64,000 bases of DNA. Source: Fructilactobacillus myrtifloralis (GTDB lineage: Bacteria; Bacillota; Bacilli; Lactobacillales; Lactobacillaceae). The position numbers and the translations under genes are program-made. The stretch is from assembly GCF_024029335.1 (NCBI RefSeq), contig NZ_CP097116.1:620001-684000 (forward strand), read 5' to 3'. Positions 17,961-25,958 of this stretch are shown here, one piece after another (position 1 is the first letter of the stretch; the number at the start of each line of letters is the position of its first letter). The notes below the pieces were generated by a model, which saw nothing but the letters and a program-made list of their open reading frames with translations, was not told the DNA's origin and did not search any database.

Positions 17961-18151
17961 TTACTTAAAGATGAAATTTAAGGAACCGTCTGCCCAGAGA
18001 ATCCAAGGCGCTGTGATTGGATGAGACACCTTATTTAGCCGCTTTAAGTTGCCAAATTGTTAACTAACTAAAAGTGCTTTCAGGCTTACTGAAAGAATTT
18101 GGGTGGAACCGCGCGTAACAACGTCCCTATCGCTGTATAGGGGCGTTTTTT
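17961..18151 (+). ncRNA. T-box riboswitch leader
   Basis: The T-box core GGGTGGAACCGCG is at 18101-18113, directly before a terminator hairpin (18121-18151). Stem I can be drawn: base CTTAAAG (17964-17970) with CTTTAAG (18042-18048), a GA/AG kink-turn-like loop above it, and apical ATCCAA/TTGGAT around 18001-18021. The acceptor-pairing bulge reads TGGA, which calls for a tRNA with U at the discriminator base. The specifier is not certain; ACC (Thr) at 18028-18030 lies in the right strand and would fit the permease family. Uncharged tRNA binding should prevent termination and raise permease synthesis. Confidence 0.9.
18121..18151 (+). terminator. T-box-controlled terminator
   Basis: ACGTCCCTAT pairs with ATAGGGGCGT and is followed by six or more T residues. 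It competes with the antiterminator formed by the T-box core. Confidence 0.88.
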
Positions 18152-18185
18152 GTTCGATTTTCCCACCTTTAAAGGAGGATTCATC

Positions 18186-19532
18186 ATGAAAAAACCAGAT
18201 TTACAAGCAGATGTTTCACTCAACCGGTCCCTCGGATTATGGTCCGCGCTCGCCCTGGTGGTAGGAACCATCATTGGAGTAGGAATCTTTGTCCGGCAGG
18301 CGGCGGTGATTAACGATGCGGGGTCCGCTAAAGCGGCCCTGCTCGCCTGGCTAGCGGGAGGACTCTTAACCCTAGCTGCCGGTCTCACGATTGCAGAAAT
18401 TGCCTCCCAAATTCCGAGTACCGGGGGTTTATATGCGTACATGGAAGCCATCTATAACAAATTTTGGGGCTTCTTGTCCGGTTGGATGCAGATCATTGTG
18501 TATGGTCCAGCCATGATTGCAGCGCTGGGCTCCTACTTAGCCATCCTGGTACTTGATTTCTTCCACCTGCCAGGCTTCTGGACCCTTCCCATTGCCCTCG
18601 GTTCGATTATCCTCGTCGGCATTTTGAACATCTTCCCGAACCGGTACGGTGGTGCCTTTGCCATCATCACGACGATTTGTAAGTTAGTCCCGGTTGCCGC
18701 TTTGATTATTTTTGGCCTTTTCTTTGGCCACGCCGATGCTCTCGGCCAAAGCGTTCGGGATCTCCACACCACGGCCGGCGGGTTTGGGGTGGCTATGTTA
18801 GCCACGCTGTTTGCGTTTGACGGCTGGATTTTAGTTGCGAACCTCGGGGGCGAAATTAAAAACCCGAAAAAGATGCTCCCCCGCGCCATCTCACTGGGAA
18901 TTATGGCCGTGATGGTCATTTACCTCCTGGTTTCTTACGGGGTCTTAAAGAGCATCGGTCCTGCTAAGATTCATGAACTTGGTACGACGGCCATTCCTTA
19001 CATTGCCAATCAAGACTTTGGGATGTGGGGCGGAAAGGCCCTCAGTATCGGGATCATCATTTCAATCATCGGGTGCATGAACGGGAAGATCATGACTTTC
19101 CCCCGGATCATGTACGCCATGGCCGAAGAAAAACAACTGCCGGGTTCCAAGTGGTTGTCCTACCTCAATCCCAAAACCCGGACGCCCATCTTTGCCATCA
19201 TGGCAACGCTGGTCATCGCGGGCTTGATGATTTGCTTTACGAACCCCGACCGAATCTCTGAACTCTGTATCTTTACGGTTTACTGTTTCTACGTCATGGC
19301 TTTCGTGGGCGTCTTCTTGCTCCGGAAACGCAACCCGAACCAAGTCCGGGTCTTCTCCGTTCCGCTCTTTCCGTTCACGCCCATCGTCGCCATCCTCGGT
19401 TCGCTCTTCGTGATTGGCTCCGAAATTCTTTCTGACCCAATCGGAGTGCTCGTGTCCCTCGGGATTGTTGCCGTTGGAGTGCCGGTTTACTACTTCAAAG
19501 TGATGCGCCAACGTGATCACCAATCAGCATAA
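18186..19532 (+). CDS. APC family amino acid permease (SteT/LAT-like)
   Basis: 448 residues with about twelve membrane helices. The first helix carries the APC substrate-binding motif GTIIGVGIF. Overall it resembles the SteT-type serine/threonine exchanger group, but the substrate is inferred from resemblance only. AAAGGAGG at 18171-18178 fixes ATG 18186; an upstream in-frame ATG lies in the T-box terminator and is not used. Expression should rise when the matching aminoacyl-tRNA runs short. It ends in a strong terminator. Confidence 0.87.
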   Translation: MKKPDLQADVSLNRSLGLWSALALVVGTIIGVGIFVRQAAVINDAGSAKAALLAWLAGGLLTLAAGLTIAEIASQIPSTGGLYAYMEAIYNKFWGFLSGWMQIIVYGPAMIAALGSYLAILVLDFFHLPGFWTLPIALGSIILVGILNIFPNRYGGAFAIITTICKLVPVAALIIFGLFFGHADALGQSVRDLHTTAGGFGVAMLATLFAFDGWILVANLGGEIKNPKKMLPRAISLGIMAVMVIYLLVSYGVLKSIGPAKIHELGTTAIPYIANQDFGMWGGKALSIGIIISIIGCMNGKIMTFPRIMYAMAEEKQLPGSKWLSYLNPKTRTPIFAIMATLVIAGLMICFTNPDRISELCIFTVYCFYVMAFVGVFLLRKRNPNQVRVFSVPLFPFTPIVAILGSLFVIGSEILSDPIGVLVSLGIVAVGVPVYYFKVMRQRDHQSA

Positions 19533-19569
19533 AAAAAGCTCGACCTCATTATGGGTCGAGCTTTTTTTT
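19531..19569. terminator. Bidirectional intrinsic terminator
   Basis: Stem AAAGCTCGACC / GGTCGAGCTTT between convergent genes, with seven A and eight T. The permease stop and the stop of the next gene both touch the hairpin. Confidence 0.93.
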
Positions 19570-20512
19570 ATTGAAAGTCCTGCATTAATTCTGCGATTAA
19601 ATCGGCCACCCGGGGTTCGTCACGAATCAAATCCACCCCGGTGTTAACACTAACTTCTCCAGCTTCCAAATCACCGTGGAGCATGGCTGGACGGACGCCC
19701 CCTAACTTCCGCGTGGCCTGGAAGGTCGTGTGGTCACCGGCTGCAAAACGGTCCGCTAACTCTGCCATGCGCGGATTAGCAAGCGACCGCTGGTTCGGTG
19801 CCACTAAGAGCAGGTCATCGGCACTGCTAGCAAGCAACTTTTGTTTAGCCGCCGGCGCCGTCCGTGATTCCTGGGTGACCATGAAGCGGCTCCCCACGAA
19901 CACCCCTTCGGCCCCGAGGGCCAACGCTGCTCGCACTCCACGCACGTCATTGATCCCTCCAGCTGCTAGAACCGGCACTGAAACCGCGTCAACGATCCGG
20001 GGCACGGTCGTAAAGGTCCCCACACCGTGAACGGGGATCACTCCCCCTTCATCATAGCCCGTGGCAACGATCAGGTCCGCTCCCAGTTCAACTTGGCGTT
20101 GGGCCTCTGCAGGCGTAGGGTTATAACTCCGGGCAATGAGGGTCGCGCCGGCGTCCTTGATCTGGTGGTAAATCTCAGCATCCGGTTCTCCTCCGACCAT
20201 AAAGATCGTAATGCCCAGTGCCAACGACCGGTCCAAGACCTTGTGGGCATAGCTTTGCTCCTCGCCCTGTGGGTTTAACCCCAGCGTCATTGCAATTGGC
20301 TGCTTCGTCAAATGCTGGGCGGTTTTAATCTGGTTTTCCATGACCTCCATCGAATTTTGGTCCAGGGAATCACGGCCGGCATTCGGACCAAACGTCCCTA
20401 AACCACCGGCATTGGCCACCGCCGCCACCATCTTCGCATCCGTCAACCAGTTTAGCGGAGCTTGGATCAGAGGATACCGGGTTCCTAAAATTTCCGTCAC
20501 ACGATTTTTCAT
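19568..20512 (-). CDS. Nitronate monooxygenase / FabK-like FMN protein
   Basis: 314 residues forming an FMN-binding TIM barrel. Diagnostic segments are YPLIQAPLNWLTDAKMVAAVANAGGLG at the N-terminus (written here in pieces: YPLIQAP, AVANAGGLG), and VLAAGGINDVRG and GAEGVFVGSRF for phosphate binding. The family includes nitronate monooxygenase and enoyl-ACP reductase FabK; context does not separate them, and no fatty acid genes are nearby. ATG 20510-20512 is preceded by GAGGAAG; a GTG 18 bases upstream would overlap that site. Its stop lies in the shared terminator. Confidence 0.82.
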   Translation of the reverse strand: MKNRVTEILGTRYPLIQAPLNWLTDAKMVAAVANAGGLGTFGPNAGRDSLDQNSMEVMENQIKTAQHLTKQPIAMTLGLNPQGEEQSYAHKVLDRSLALGITIFMVGGEPDAEIYHQIKDAGATLIARSYNPTPAEAQRQVELGADLIVATGYDEGGVIPVHGVGTFTTVPRIVDAVSVPVLAAGGINDVRGVRAALALGAEGVFVGSRFMVTQESRTAPAAKQKLLASSADDLLLVAPNQRSLANPRMAELADRFAAGDHTTFQATRKLGGVRPAMLHGDLEAGEVSVNTGVDLIRDEPRVADLIAELMQDFQ

Positions 20513-20667
20513 TTTGCTTCCTCTTTTCACTTACTTTTAGTAATAAAAATACTACTAGAAATGATTCCATGATACAAGTCTCACCCCTTTAAAAACCAAA
20601 ATCCTCGTAAAGTCCACCGAAAGCTTCTATAATGACGGTAGTTTGGCATTGGAAAGGAAGTTTACTT

Positions 20668-21327
20668 ATGAAAATCATGCTCTTTGGTGGATCAGGCCGG
20701 GTTGGAACCGCCTTGACCCATGAATTACTCACGGATCCCGCTACCGAGGTCACCATTGCGGTGGCTCACCCCGAAAAGGCGACGGACCTCGCTGCGCTCG
20801 ACCGGGTGACGGTCCACCAACTGGACCTGGCGACCAGCGACTTACAGACATTAACCCAGTTACTGACGGGCTTTTCCGCCGTTTACTTCGTTGCTGGTTC
20901 ACGGAACCAGGATCTGATTAACGTCGACAGTTTTGGCGCCATCAAGACGATGTTAGCTGCAGAAGCGGCCCACGTGGAGCGCTACCTCATGTTGAGCTCA
21001 TTTGGTGCTTTAGACATTAACAGCTGGCTGAACCAAGAACGCTACGCGAGCTTACAGGCTTACCAAGCCGCTAAGTTCATGGCCGATGACTATCTCAGCC
21101 ACCGCACAAACCTGAATTACACGATTCTGCAACCAAGTTCCCTGACGGAAGCTCCCGGGACCGGACTCGTAACGTTAAATCCAGCCACTAACACCACTGG
21201 CAATCCCATCGCCGACGTGGCCGCTGTCCTTAAGGCTAGTCTCCAAAATCCCCACACCTACCACCAGGTAATTACAATGGAAAGTGGATCCACCCCCATC
21301 GAAACGGCCCTGAATGCCTTAAATTAA
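20668..21327 (+). CDS. NAD(P)-binding Rossmann protein (NmrA/YwnB-like)
   Basis: 219 residues. It starts with the nucleotide loop GGSGRVGTAL and has an atypical SDR layout without the YxxxK catalytic pair in its usual place (a YQAAKFMAD segment is close). Proteins of this type are NAD(P)H-binding reductases or redox sensors. A TATAAT at 20628-20633 and AAAGGAAG at 20653-20660 support ATG 20668. It is a single-gene unit with its own terminator. Confidence 0.8.
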   Translation: MKIMLFGGSGRVGTALTHELLTDPATEVTIAVAHPEKATDLAALDRVTVHQLDLATSDLQTLTQLLTGFSAVYFVAGSRNQDLINVDSFGAIKTMLAAEAAHVERYLMLSSFGALDINSWLNQERYASLQAYQAAKFMADDYLSHRTNLNYTILQPSSLTEAPGTGLVTLNPATNTTGNPIADVAAVLKASLQNPHTYHQVITMESGSTPIETALNALN

Positions 21328-21336
21328 TCTTTAACT

Positions 21337-21381
21337 AAAAAAAACCGGTCTGCCCCGAACATGCGGGACAGACCGGTTTTT
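21337..21381. terminator. Bidirectional intrinsic terminator
   Basis: Long stem AAAACCGGTCTGTCCC-type (AAACCGGTCTG / CAGACCGGTTT plus inner CCCCG/CGGGA pairs) between convergent genes. Confidence 0.92.
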
Positions 21382-21396
21382 AGTTTGGTGAGCAGG

Positions 21397-22002
21397 TTAA
21401 ATTAGATCGGCTCCCACCCGGAGCGCTGCATGATAGTTCACCATGGTTCCGACGTAGTACGGCACCAGCCATAAAAAGCCAAGCCCCAGGGTCAAGACGG
21501 ACAGGAACGCCCAACCAATGAACGACAGGTTCAACCAGAATAATTCTAGTTTATGCCCGTCCATTAACTGGCGACTCTCGGTGATCACTTCGTTTAAATC
21601 CGGAGTACTTTCACCCCGAATGACTTGTTCGCGATAGATAAACAGGGCCTGCGAATAGGCTAACCCCTTTATAATGCCGGGAACAACTAACAACAGTGAC
21701 CATAAAAAGGTATAAATGGTCACCACGATGCACAACAAAAACGGTCCCCACGGCCGGGGCGTGCTGAGCATGTTCCGAAAGGTGGTCGTCAACGGGGTCG
21801 TCGGGGCCTGCTCAAATGCAAACCAGTCGCTGAAGGTAAAGACCATTCCCACCGTCGTAAAACTCGAAAGAATGATGTAAATGATTCCAGTGCTACTTGT
21901 AAAGTAGGTAATGACTACAAAGGGCAGCCCCACTAGGATAGCCGCCGCCCAGTTGCCTGCAAAACTCCGCAACGTTTTTTGTTTTAATAATTGAAAGTTC
22001 AT
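21397..22002 (-). CDS. DUF975 family membrane protein
   Basis: 201 residues with about five membrane segments. The conserved centre LLLVVPGIIKGLAYSQALFIYREQ (key part VVPGIIKGLAYSQA) marks the DUF975 family, of unknown function. AAGGAG precedes the ATG. The promoter is overlaid by a palindrome (22036-22056), so transcription is probably repressed by a DNA-binding protein not encoded next to it. Confidence 0.82.
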   Translation of the reverse strand: MNFQLLKQKTLRSFAGNWAAAILVGLPFVVITYFTSSTGIIYIILSSFTTVGMVFTFSDWFAFEQAPTTPLTTTFRNMLSTPRPWGPFLLCIVVTIYTFLWSLLLVVPGIIKGLAYSQALFIYREQVIRGESTPDLNEVITESRQLMDGHKLELFWLNLSFIGWAFLSVLTLGLGFLWLVPYYVGTMVNYHAALRVGADLI

Positions 22003-22035
22003 CTAATTGACTCCTTCTCATCTATTGGTTATTTA

Positions 22036-22056
22036 ATATTATATACCGTATAATAT
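22036..22056. promoter_or_regulatory. Palindromic operator over the DUF975 promoter
   Basis: ATATTATA-TACCG-TATAATAT, eight-base arms with a five-base centre. It covers the -10 element and part of the spacer of the DUF975 promoter. The binding protein is unknown. Confidence 0.65.
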
Positions 22057-22066
22057 AAACCCGCAA
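22038..22066 (-). promoter_or_regulatory. Promoter of the DUF975 gene
   Basis: Minus strand: -35 TTGCGG (22066-22061), 17-base spacer, -10 TATAAT (22043-22038). Confidence 0.65.
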
Positions 22067-22070
22067 GGAT

Positions 22071-22104
22071 AAAAAAAGCCCCCGACCAGTTGGTAAGGAG
22101 CTTG
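22071..22104 (-). terminator. Intrinsic terminator of the permease gene
   Basis: Minus strand AAGCTCC pairs with GGGGGCTT (one wobble) and is followed by seven T residues. Confidence 0.7.
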
Positions 22105-22113
22105 TCAAACTAA

Positions 22114-23481
22114 TTAATGCGCCTTGCGACGTTCAAACAATACGTACCCCACAACGAGGACCGCAAAGAAGATCACCGTCGCAATTACTGAAATCCGCGT
22201 TTTGGCGTTTACAAGTAACACAATTAAGACGGCCACGTAAAATAAAATCGTAGCGTAACTGGAACCTGGGAACCACGGCATCTTGAAGTGGTCCGCCGGA
22301 TTCGGTTGGGTCCGCTTGTACTGAATGTGCGTAATCATGATGATGATCCATACGAAGATGAAGCTCATCGTGGCTACTCCCGTAATCAACAGGAAAATTT
22401 GACTTGGATAGAAGTAGTTTAACAGCACGATTCCCAAAAAGAGGATTGAGGAAAAGAGAATCCCCACGTAGGGCACGTTATGCCGGGATAACTTACTAAA
22501 CGACTGGGGTGCCTGGCCGTTTTTCCCGAGGATGTACAAGGTCCGGGACGTGGAAAAGATTGCTGAGTTCGCTGCCGAGAGGGCCGAAGTCAGCACCACG
22601 AAGTTAATGATGTCAGCTGCATAGCGAATTCCCAGTCCCGAAAAGATTTGCACAAACGGCGACTGGTTCGGGTTAATTTGGTTCCACGGGTACACTGACA
22701 TGATGACCACCATTGACCCCACGTAGAATAATCCAATTCGCATGGGCACGGAGTTAATGGCCTTCGGAATGTCCTTTTGCGGATCCCGAGTTTCTCCGGC
22801 CGTCAGTCCGACCATTTCAATCCCGGTAAAGGCAAAGATTACGATGGGAAAGGCCATGATAAAGCCAATTAGTCCGGTGGCAAAGAAACCTCCGTGGTCA
22901 AACAGGTTGGCCAGCGACGCCGTCGTGCCGTGCGTGTGGAAGCCAACGGCAATCATCCCGATTCCGGCCACGATGAGCGCTAAAATCGCAAAGATTTTAA
23001 TGCTGGAAAAGGCCGATTCTAGTTCCCCAAACCAGGCCACGTTAATTAGGTTAAACATGACTAAGATGGTCACCACGATGAGGGGCATAATCCACTGGGG
23101 CAACTGCGGGAACCAGAAGTGCATGTAAATCCCGGAGGCGGTTAAATCCGCCATTGCGAGACTGGCCCAACTTAACCAGTAGGCCCAGCCAATCGCAAAC
23201 TCCCACTTTTCCCCTAAGTACTGCCGGACAAAGTCAATGAAGGAGTGGAACTTGAGGTTTGATAATAACAATTCCCCAACGGCCCGCATCATCAAGTATG
23301 AGAAAATCCCGGTAATCAAGTAGGCGAGGATCAAGGCCGGACCGGCGGACTTAATCCCTTCCCCAGAACCTAAGAACAGTCCGGTTCCAATCGCGCCCCC
23401 GATGGCAATCATCTGGACGTGGCGTGAGGTTAAGCCCCGGTTTAAGTCCTGGGATTGCTGTTGTTGTGGTTTATCTGTCAT
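22114..23481 (-). CDS. Amino acid permease (AAT family, APC superfamily)
   Basis: 455 residues, about twelve membrane helices. The N-terminus RHVQMIAIGGAIGTGLFLGSG carries the signature of the AAT group, which imports amino acids with protons; GFIMAFPIVIFAFTGIEMVG is the conserved middle region. The substrate cannot be read. The frame is open 39 codons further upstream, but ATG 23479-23481 has AAAGGTG seven bases before it. Single-gene unit. Confidence 0.88.
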   Translation of the reverse strand: MTDKPQQQQSQDLNRGLTSRHVQMIAIGGAIGTGLFLGSGEGIKSAGPALILAYLITGIFSYLMMRAVGELLLSNLKFHSFIDFVRQYLGEKWEFAIGWAYWLSWASLAMADLTASGIYMHFWFPQLPQWIMPLIVVTILVMFNLINVAWFGELESAFSSIKIFAILALIVAGIGMIAVGFHTHGTTASLANLFDHGGFFATGLIGFIMAFPIVIFAFTGIEMVGLTAGETRDPQKDIPKAINSVPMRIGLFYVGSMVVIMSVYPWNQINPNQSPFVQIFSGLGIRYAADIINFVVLTSALSAANSAIFSTSRTLYILGKNGQAPQSFSKLSRHNVPYVGILFSSILFLGIVLLNYFYPSQIFLLITGVATMSFIFVWIIIMITHIQYKRTQPNPADHFKMPWFPGSSYATILFYVAVLIVLLVNAKTRISVIATVIFFAVLVVGYVLFERRKAH

Positions 23482-23671
23482 TTTCAACACCTTTCTAAAA
23501 GAAAAATGTCTCCGTTTCAAATCAGGTCGGTTTGGCGTCGAGACATTTTTAAAGTTAATTTTATAAGTTTTCCTTAAATACGAGCTCCATCGTACCAAGA
23601 TTCAGAATTAGTGTCAACTAAGTTAGCTAAGCGCCACTTCATGCTACACTAGAAACGGGAGGGATGCGTGC

Positions 23672-23758
23672 ATGAAACTGAGAAACTGGTTAGTTGGCTT
23701 CGCCTTCGTGCTCATCGGGTTGTCCCTGATTGGACTCTCCTGGTATGCCAACCGGTAA
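23672..23758 (+). CDS. 28-residue single-pass membrane peptide
   Basis: ATG AAA CTG AGA AAC TGG... encodes MKLRNWLVGFAFVLIGLS followed by LIGLSWYANR (28 residues in total, the two pieces sharing LIGLS). A positively charged start is followed by one hydrophobic helix of about 19 residues and a short Arg-ending tail. GGGAGGG at 23657-23663 is eight bases before the ATG, a TACACT -10-like element is at 23645-23650, and a strong terminator follows 17 bases after the stop. The arrangement is that of a genuine small-protein gene. The function is unknown; type I toxin, transporter-associated peptide or stress peptide are all possible. Confidence 0.65.
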   Translation: MKLRNWLVGFAFVLIGLSLIGLSWYANR

Positions 23759-23774
23759 AGCCCCACCACCAACT

Positions 23775-23809
23775 AAAAAGACGCTAATCACAATGATTAG
23801 CGTCTTTTT
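23775..23809. terminator. Bidirectional intrinsic terminator
   Basis: Stem AAAAAGACGCTAATCA / TGATTAGCGTCTTTTT. It closes both the mini-gene and the convergent 95-residue gene. Confidence 0.92.
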
Positions 23810-23817
23810 AAGGTGCC

Positions 23818-24105
23818 TTAGTCAGTTAAAGCATCCTTGGCGTCATTAACCTTGTCTTTTACGATGCCTTTGCCGTTTTCGAAGTCCCCTTCGAGTTTGG
23901 CCTTCGGGTCATCCTTCACAGCGCCTTCAACTTGCTTAGCCTTACCTTCTGCTTGGTCAGTAAAACTATCAATTTTTTCGGCTGCTTTGCTGCTTAAGTC
24001 TTCAAACTTGTCGGATAAGTCGTTCAAAGCATCCGTATCCTTTAATAACAAGTAACCTAAAGCGGCGTTCGCAGCTAAACTAATTCCTAAAAATAAGTCT
24101 TTCAT
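23818..24105 (-). CDS. Small YtxH/CsbD-like stress-type protein
   Basis: 95 residues. One N-terminal membrane helix (FLGISLAANAALGYLLL) is followed by a highly charged helical tail with an EGKAKQVEGAVKDDPKAKLEG stretch resembling CsbD-type stress proteins (key part AKQVEGAVKDDPKAKLEG). The ribosome binding site AAGGAGGG is strong. Probably an abundant envelope-anchored general-stress protein; the assignment rests on composition rather than a firm domain match. Confidence 0.65.
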   Translation of the reverse strand: MKDLFLGISLAANAALGYLLLKDTDALNDLSDKFEDLSSKAAEKIDSFTDQAEGKAKQVEGAVKDDPKAKLEGDFENGKGIVKDKVNDAKDALTD

Positions 24106-24186
24106 GATTACACCCTCCTTTTAATTTGCCTTAAATGTAGCACATTTCCCCGGAAACTACCACCATTAACCCTAAGATTAGAAAAA

Positions 24187-25113
24187 TTATTTGGCGTTGA
24201 TTTCCTGTTGTTGCACCTTCAGCACTTCTTGGTATGTTTTCGTTAGCCAATCCACGTAGTTTTGCCCCTTCGGAATCGTTTCCGTCACCTTAACCACTGG
24301 GACATGGTGCTGCTTTGCGAGCTTGACCATTTGCGTCACCGTTTGACTGTCCGTTTGGGTGTTATCAACGAAAAAGGCCACGCGCTGATCAGTCAAGTCG
24401 CGCCGCATTGCTTTAATCGTCGCAGGTGAGGGATCAACCTCTTTTTCGGTCGCATTTTCAAAGTCACGGTTGTTGACCTGGTAACCCATCGCACGAAGGG
24501 CTTCATCAAACACCGGTTCACTTACATCCACCTTACGCTTTAAATCGTGTTCCTGTAAGTTGTTACGACTGGTTTGGGCTAACTCGTTCACTGGTTTTAA
24601 CCGCTCTAAGTAAGCTTGCCCGTTTTTTTCAAACGTCTGGCGGTGTTCTGGTTGTAACTGACTAGCCACCTTGACCAAGCGGTGGACCACCGCTGGGGCC
24701 GTTTCCGGATTATACCAGAGGTGTTCATTGTCCCCGTTGTGCTTATGCATTAGTTTACCCACGTTGATTTGCGTGGTCCGGGAACTGGCATTTTGGGTCA
24801 GCTTTTGCATCCAGTCATCGTAGCCCAGCCCATTTTGAATGATCACGTTCGCGTCACTCACCTGGTGAGCAGCTTGAATGCTAGGTTCAAACTCATGCGG
24901 ATCCACTCCACTGTTAACGAGGGAGGTCACCTTGCCGTACTTTCCCACGACCGCTTCGGCCATTTGACCGTAAATGTTGGTCGCGGCCACCACCTTAATC
25001 TGTTTGGGATGCCGCGCCGGTTCCGCCTGCTTCGCTTGCTTGCCACACGCCGTTAATCCGACTACGCACAACAGTGTTACCGTTATCAGCATCATTCGCC
25101 GTAATTTTGCCAT
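24187..25113 (-). CDS. Metal ABC transporter substrate-binding lipoprotein (ZnuA/TroA-like)
   Basis: 308 residues. Signal peptide with lipobox LTAC (Cys about residue 23). The cluster A-I fold shows NSGVDPHEFEPS (metal His about 75), HLWYNPETAP (about 145) and a C-terminal DNTQTDS segment. It captures Zn2+ or Mn2+ outside the cell. No ATPase or permease gene is adjacent, so it must use a transporter encoded elsewhere. AGGAGG precedes the ATG. The gene is divergent from a TetR regulator, and a palindrome lies on its promoter. Confidence 0.88.
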   Translation of the reverse strand: MAKLRRMMLITVTLLCVVGLTACGKQAKQAEPARHPKQIKVVAATNIYGQMAEAVVGKYGKVTSLVNSGVDPHEFEPSIQAAHQVSDANVIIQNGLGYDDWMQKLTQNASSRTTQINVGKLMHKHNGDNEHLWYNPETAPAVVHRLVKVASQLQPEHRQTFEKNGQAYLERLKPVNELAQTSRNNLQEHDLKRKVDVSEPVFDEALRAMGYQVNNRDFENATEKEVDPSPATIKAMRRDLTDQRVAFFVDNTQTDSQTVTQMVKLAKQHHVPVVKVTETIPKGQNYVDWLTKTYQEVLKVQQQEINAK

Positions 25114-25186
25114 TTGCTCCGTTTCCTCCTATAATTAAACCAGTGTTGCATTCGTCTTTTGCATGCTAATTTAAAGTTCGTTCACT

Positions 25187-25216
25187 AATATAACACTGTT
25201 ATCTAAACATTGGCAA
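25187..25216 (-). promoter_or_regulatory. Promoter of the metal-binding lipoprotein gene
   Basis: Minus strand: -35 TTGCCA (25216-25211), 18-base spacer, -10 TATATT (25192-25187). The palindrome at 25190-25202 overlaps it. Confidence 0.6.
25190..25202. promoter_or_regulatory. 13-base palindrome, candidate TetR operator
   Basis: ATAACACTGTTAT is a perfect inverted repeat around a central C, in the 130-base divergent space between the lipoprotein and TetR genes. It overlaps the -10 and spacer of the lipoprotein promoter. A related half (CAGTGTT) is at 25141-25147. Confidence 0.65.
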
Positions 25217-25243
25217 CTAGTTTAAATCCAAGGAGTGTAATCC

Positions 25244-25876
25244 ATGGCAACTACCAATTCACCCGCGTCCACCCACGACCTGCTCTTACAGGCCGGGTTA
25301 GCCGCCTTTCTCGACCACGGTTACGAACAAACCACCCTACGTGAAATCTGCCGTGGGGCCCACCGAACCACCGGTGCCTTTTACCAATACTTTCATTCCA
25401 AAGCCGACTTGTTAGCAGAACTACTCCAGCCGTTCTTAACCACCCTTACTACGACCTATGACCAGCAGTTAACAATCGGCTTAACCGAGCTCACTAATCA
25501 GAATGCCCCGGCCTTTTGGCAGGCAACGGTCATGAACCTGGACCCGGTCATTACCGAGTTATACCAGCAACCGAATCTGAAACAACTGCTCCTCTTTTGT
25601 GCGGACGGTTCTAAGTACGGACCACTGGCGGAACTCGCAACCCAGTACTTCACCACCCAGATTATTCGTGTCATTAACGCCATGCAGGAACGGGGCATTC
25701 TGCCGATTACCTTCCAATTTAACTACCAAGAACTCCATTTCCACGCCTTTGCGTTCTACGCCACGGTGGTCGATATTTTGCGCCACGACTACCCCCAACC
25801 AGAAACCCTTGTTTTGACCCACCAGTTGGAGCAGTTTTTCACCCCAAGTTGGCTCAACTGGCTTGAATTACAATAA
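25244..25876 (+). CDS. TetR/AcrR family transcriptional regulator
   Basis: 210 residues. The N-terminal helix-turn-helix reads TLREICRGAHRTTGAFYQYFHSKADLL (core TTGAFYQYFHSK), followed by a helical ligand domain with no recognised relatives. AAGGAG at 25229-25234 supports the ATG. Its divergent position and the palindrome between the genes suggest that it regulates itself and the metal-binding lipoprotein, which would be unusual since such genes are normally under Zur, AdcR or MntR control. Confidence 0.88.
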   Translation: MATTNSPASTHDLLLQAGLAAFLDHGYEQTTLREICRGAHRTTGAFYQYFHSKADLLAELLQPFLTTLTTTYDQQLTIGLTELTNQNAPAFWQATVMNLDPVITELYQQPNLKQLLLFCADGSKYGPLAELATQYFTTQIIRVINAMQERGILPITFQFNYQELHFHAFAFYATVVDILRHDYPQPETLVLTHQLEQFFTPSWLNWLELQ

Positions 25877-25958
25877 TTGTTACTTTTTGAGGCCTGCGAA
25901 CCCGCTCACCACGATAAAATGCTATAATGAACTCGAAAAAGCAAAGGAGGATGTAATC

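Noticed and set aside
18037-18041. GCC (Ala) as T-box specifier of the permease leader
   Set aside because: The flanking AG pairs with GA as a kink-turn-like loop, and the TGGA bulge does not suit tRNA-Ala, whose discriminator is A.
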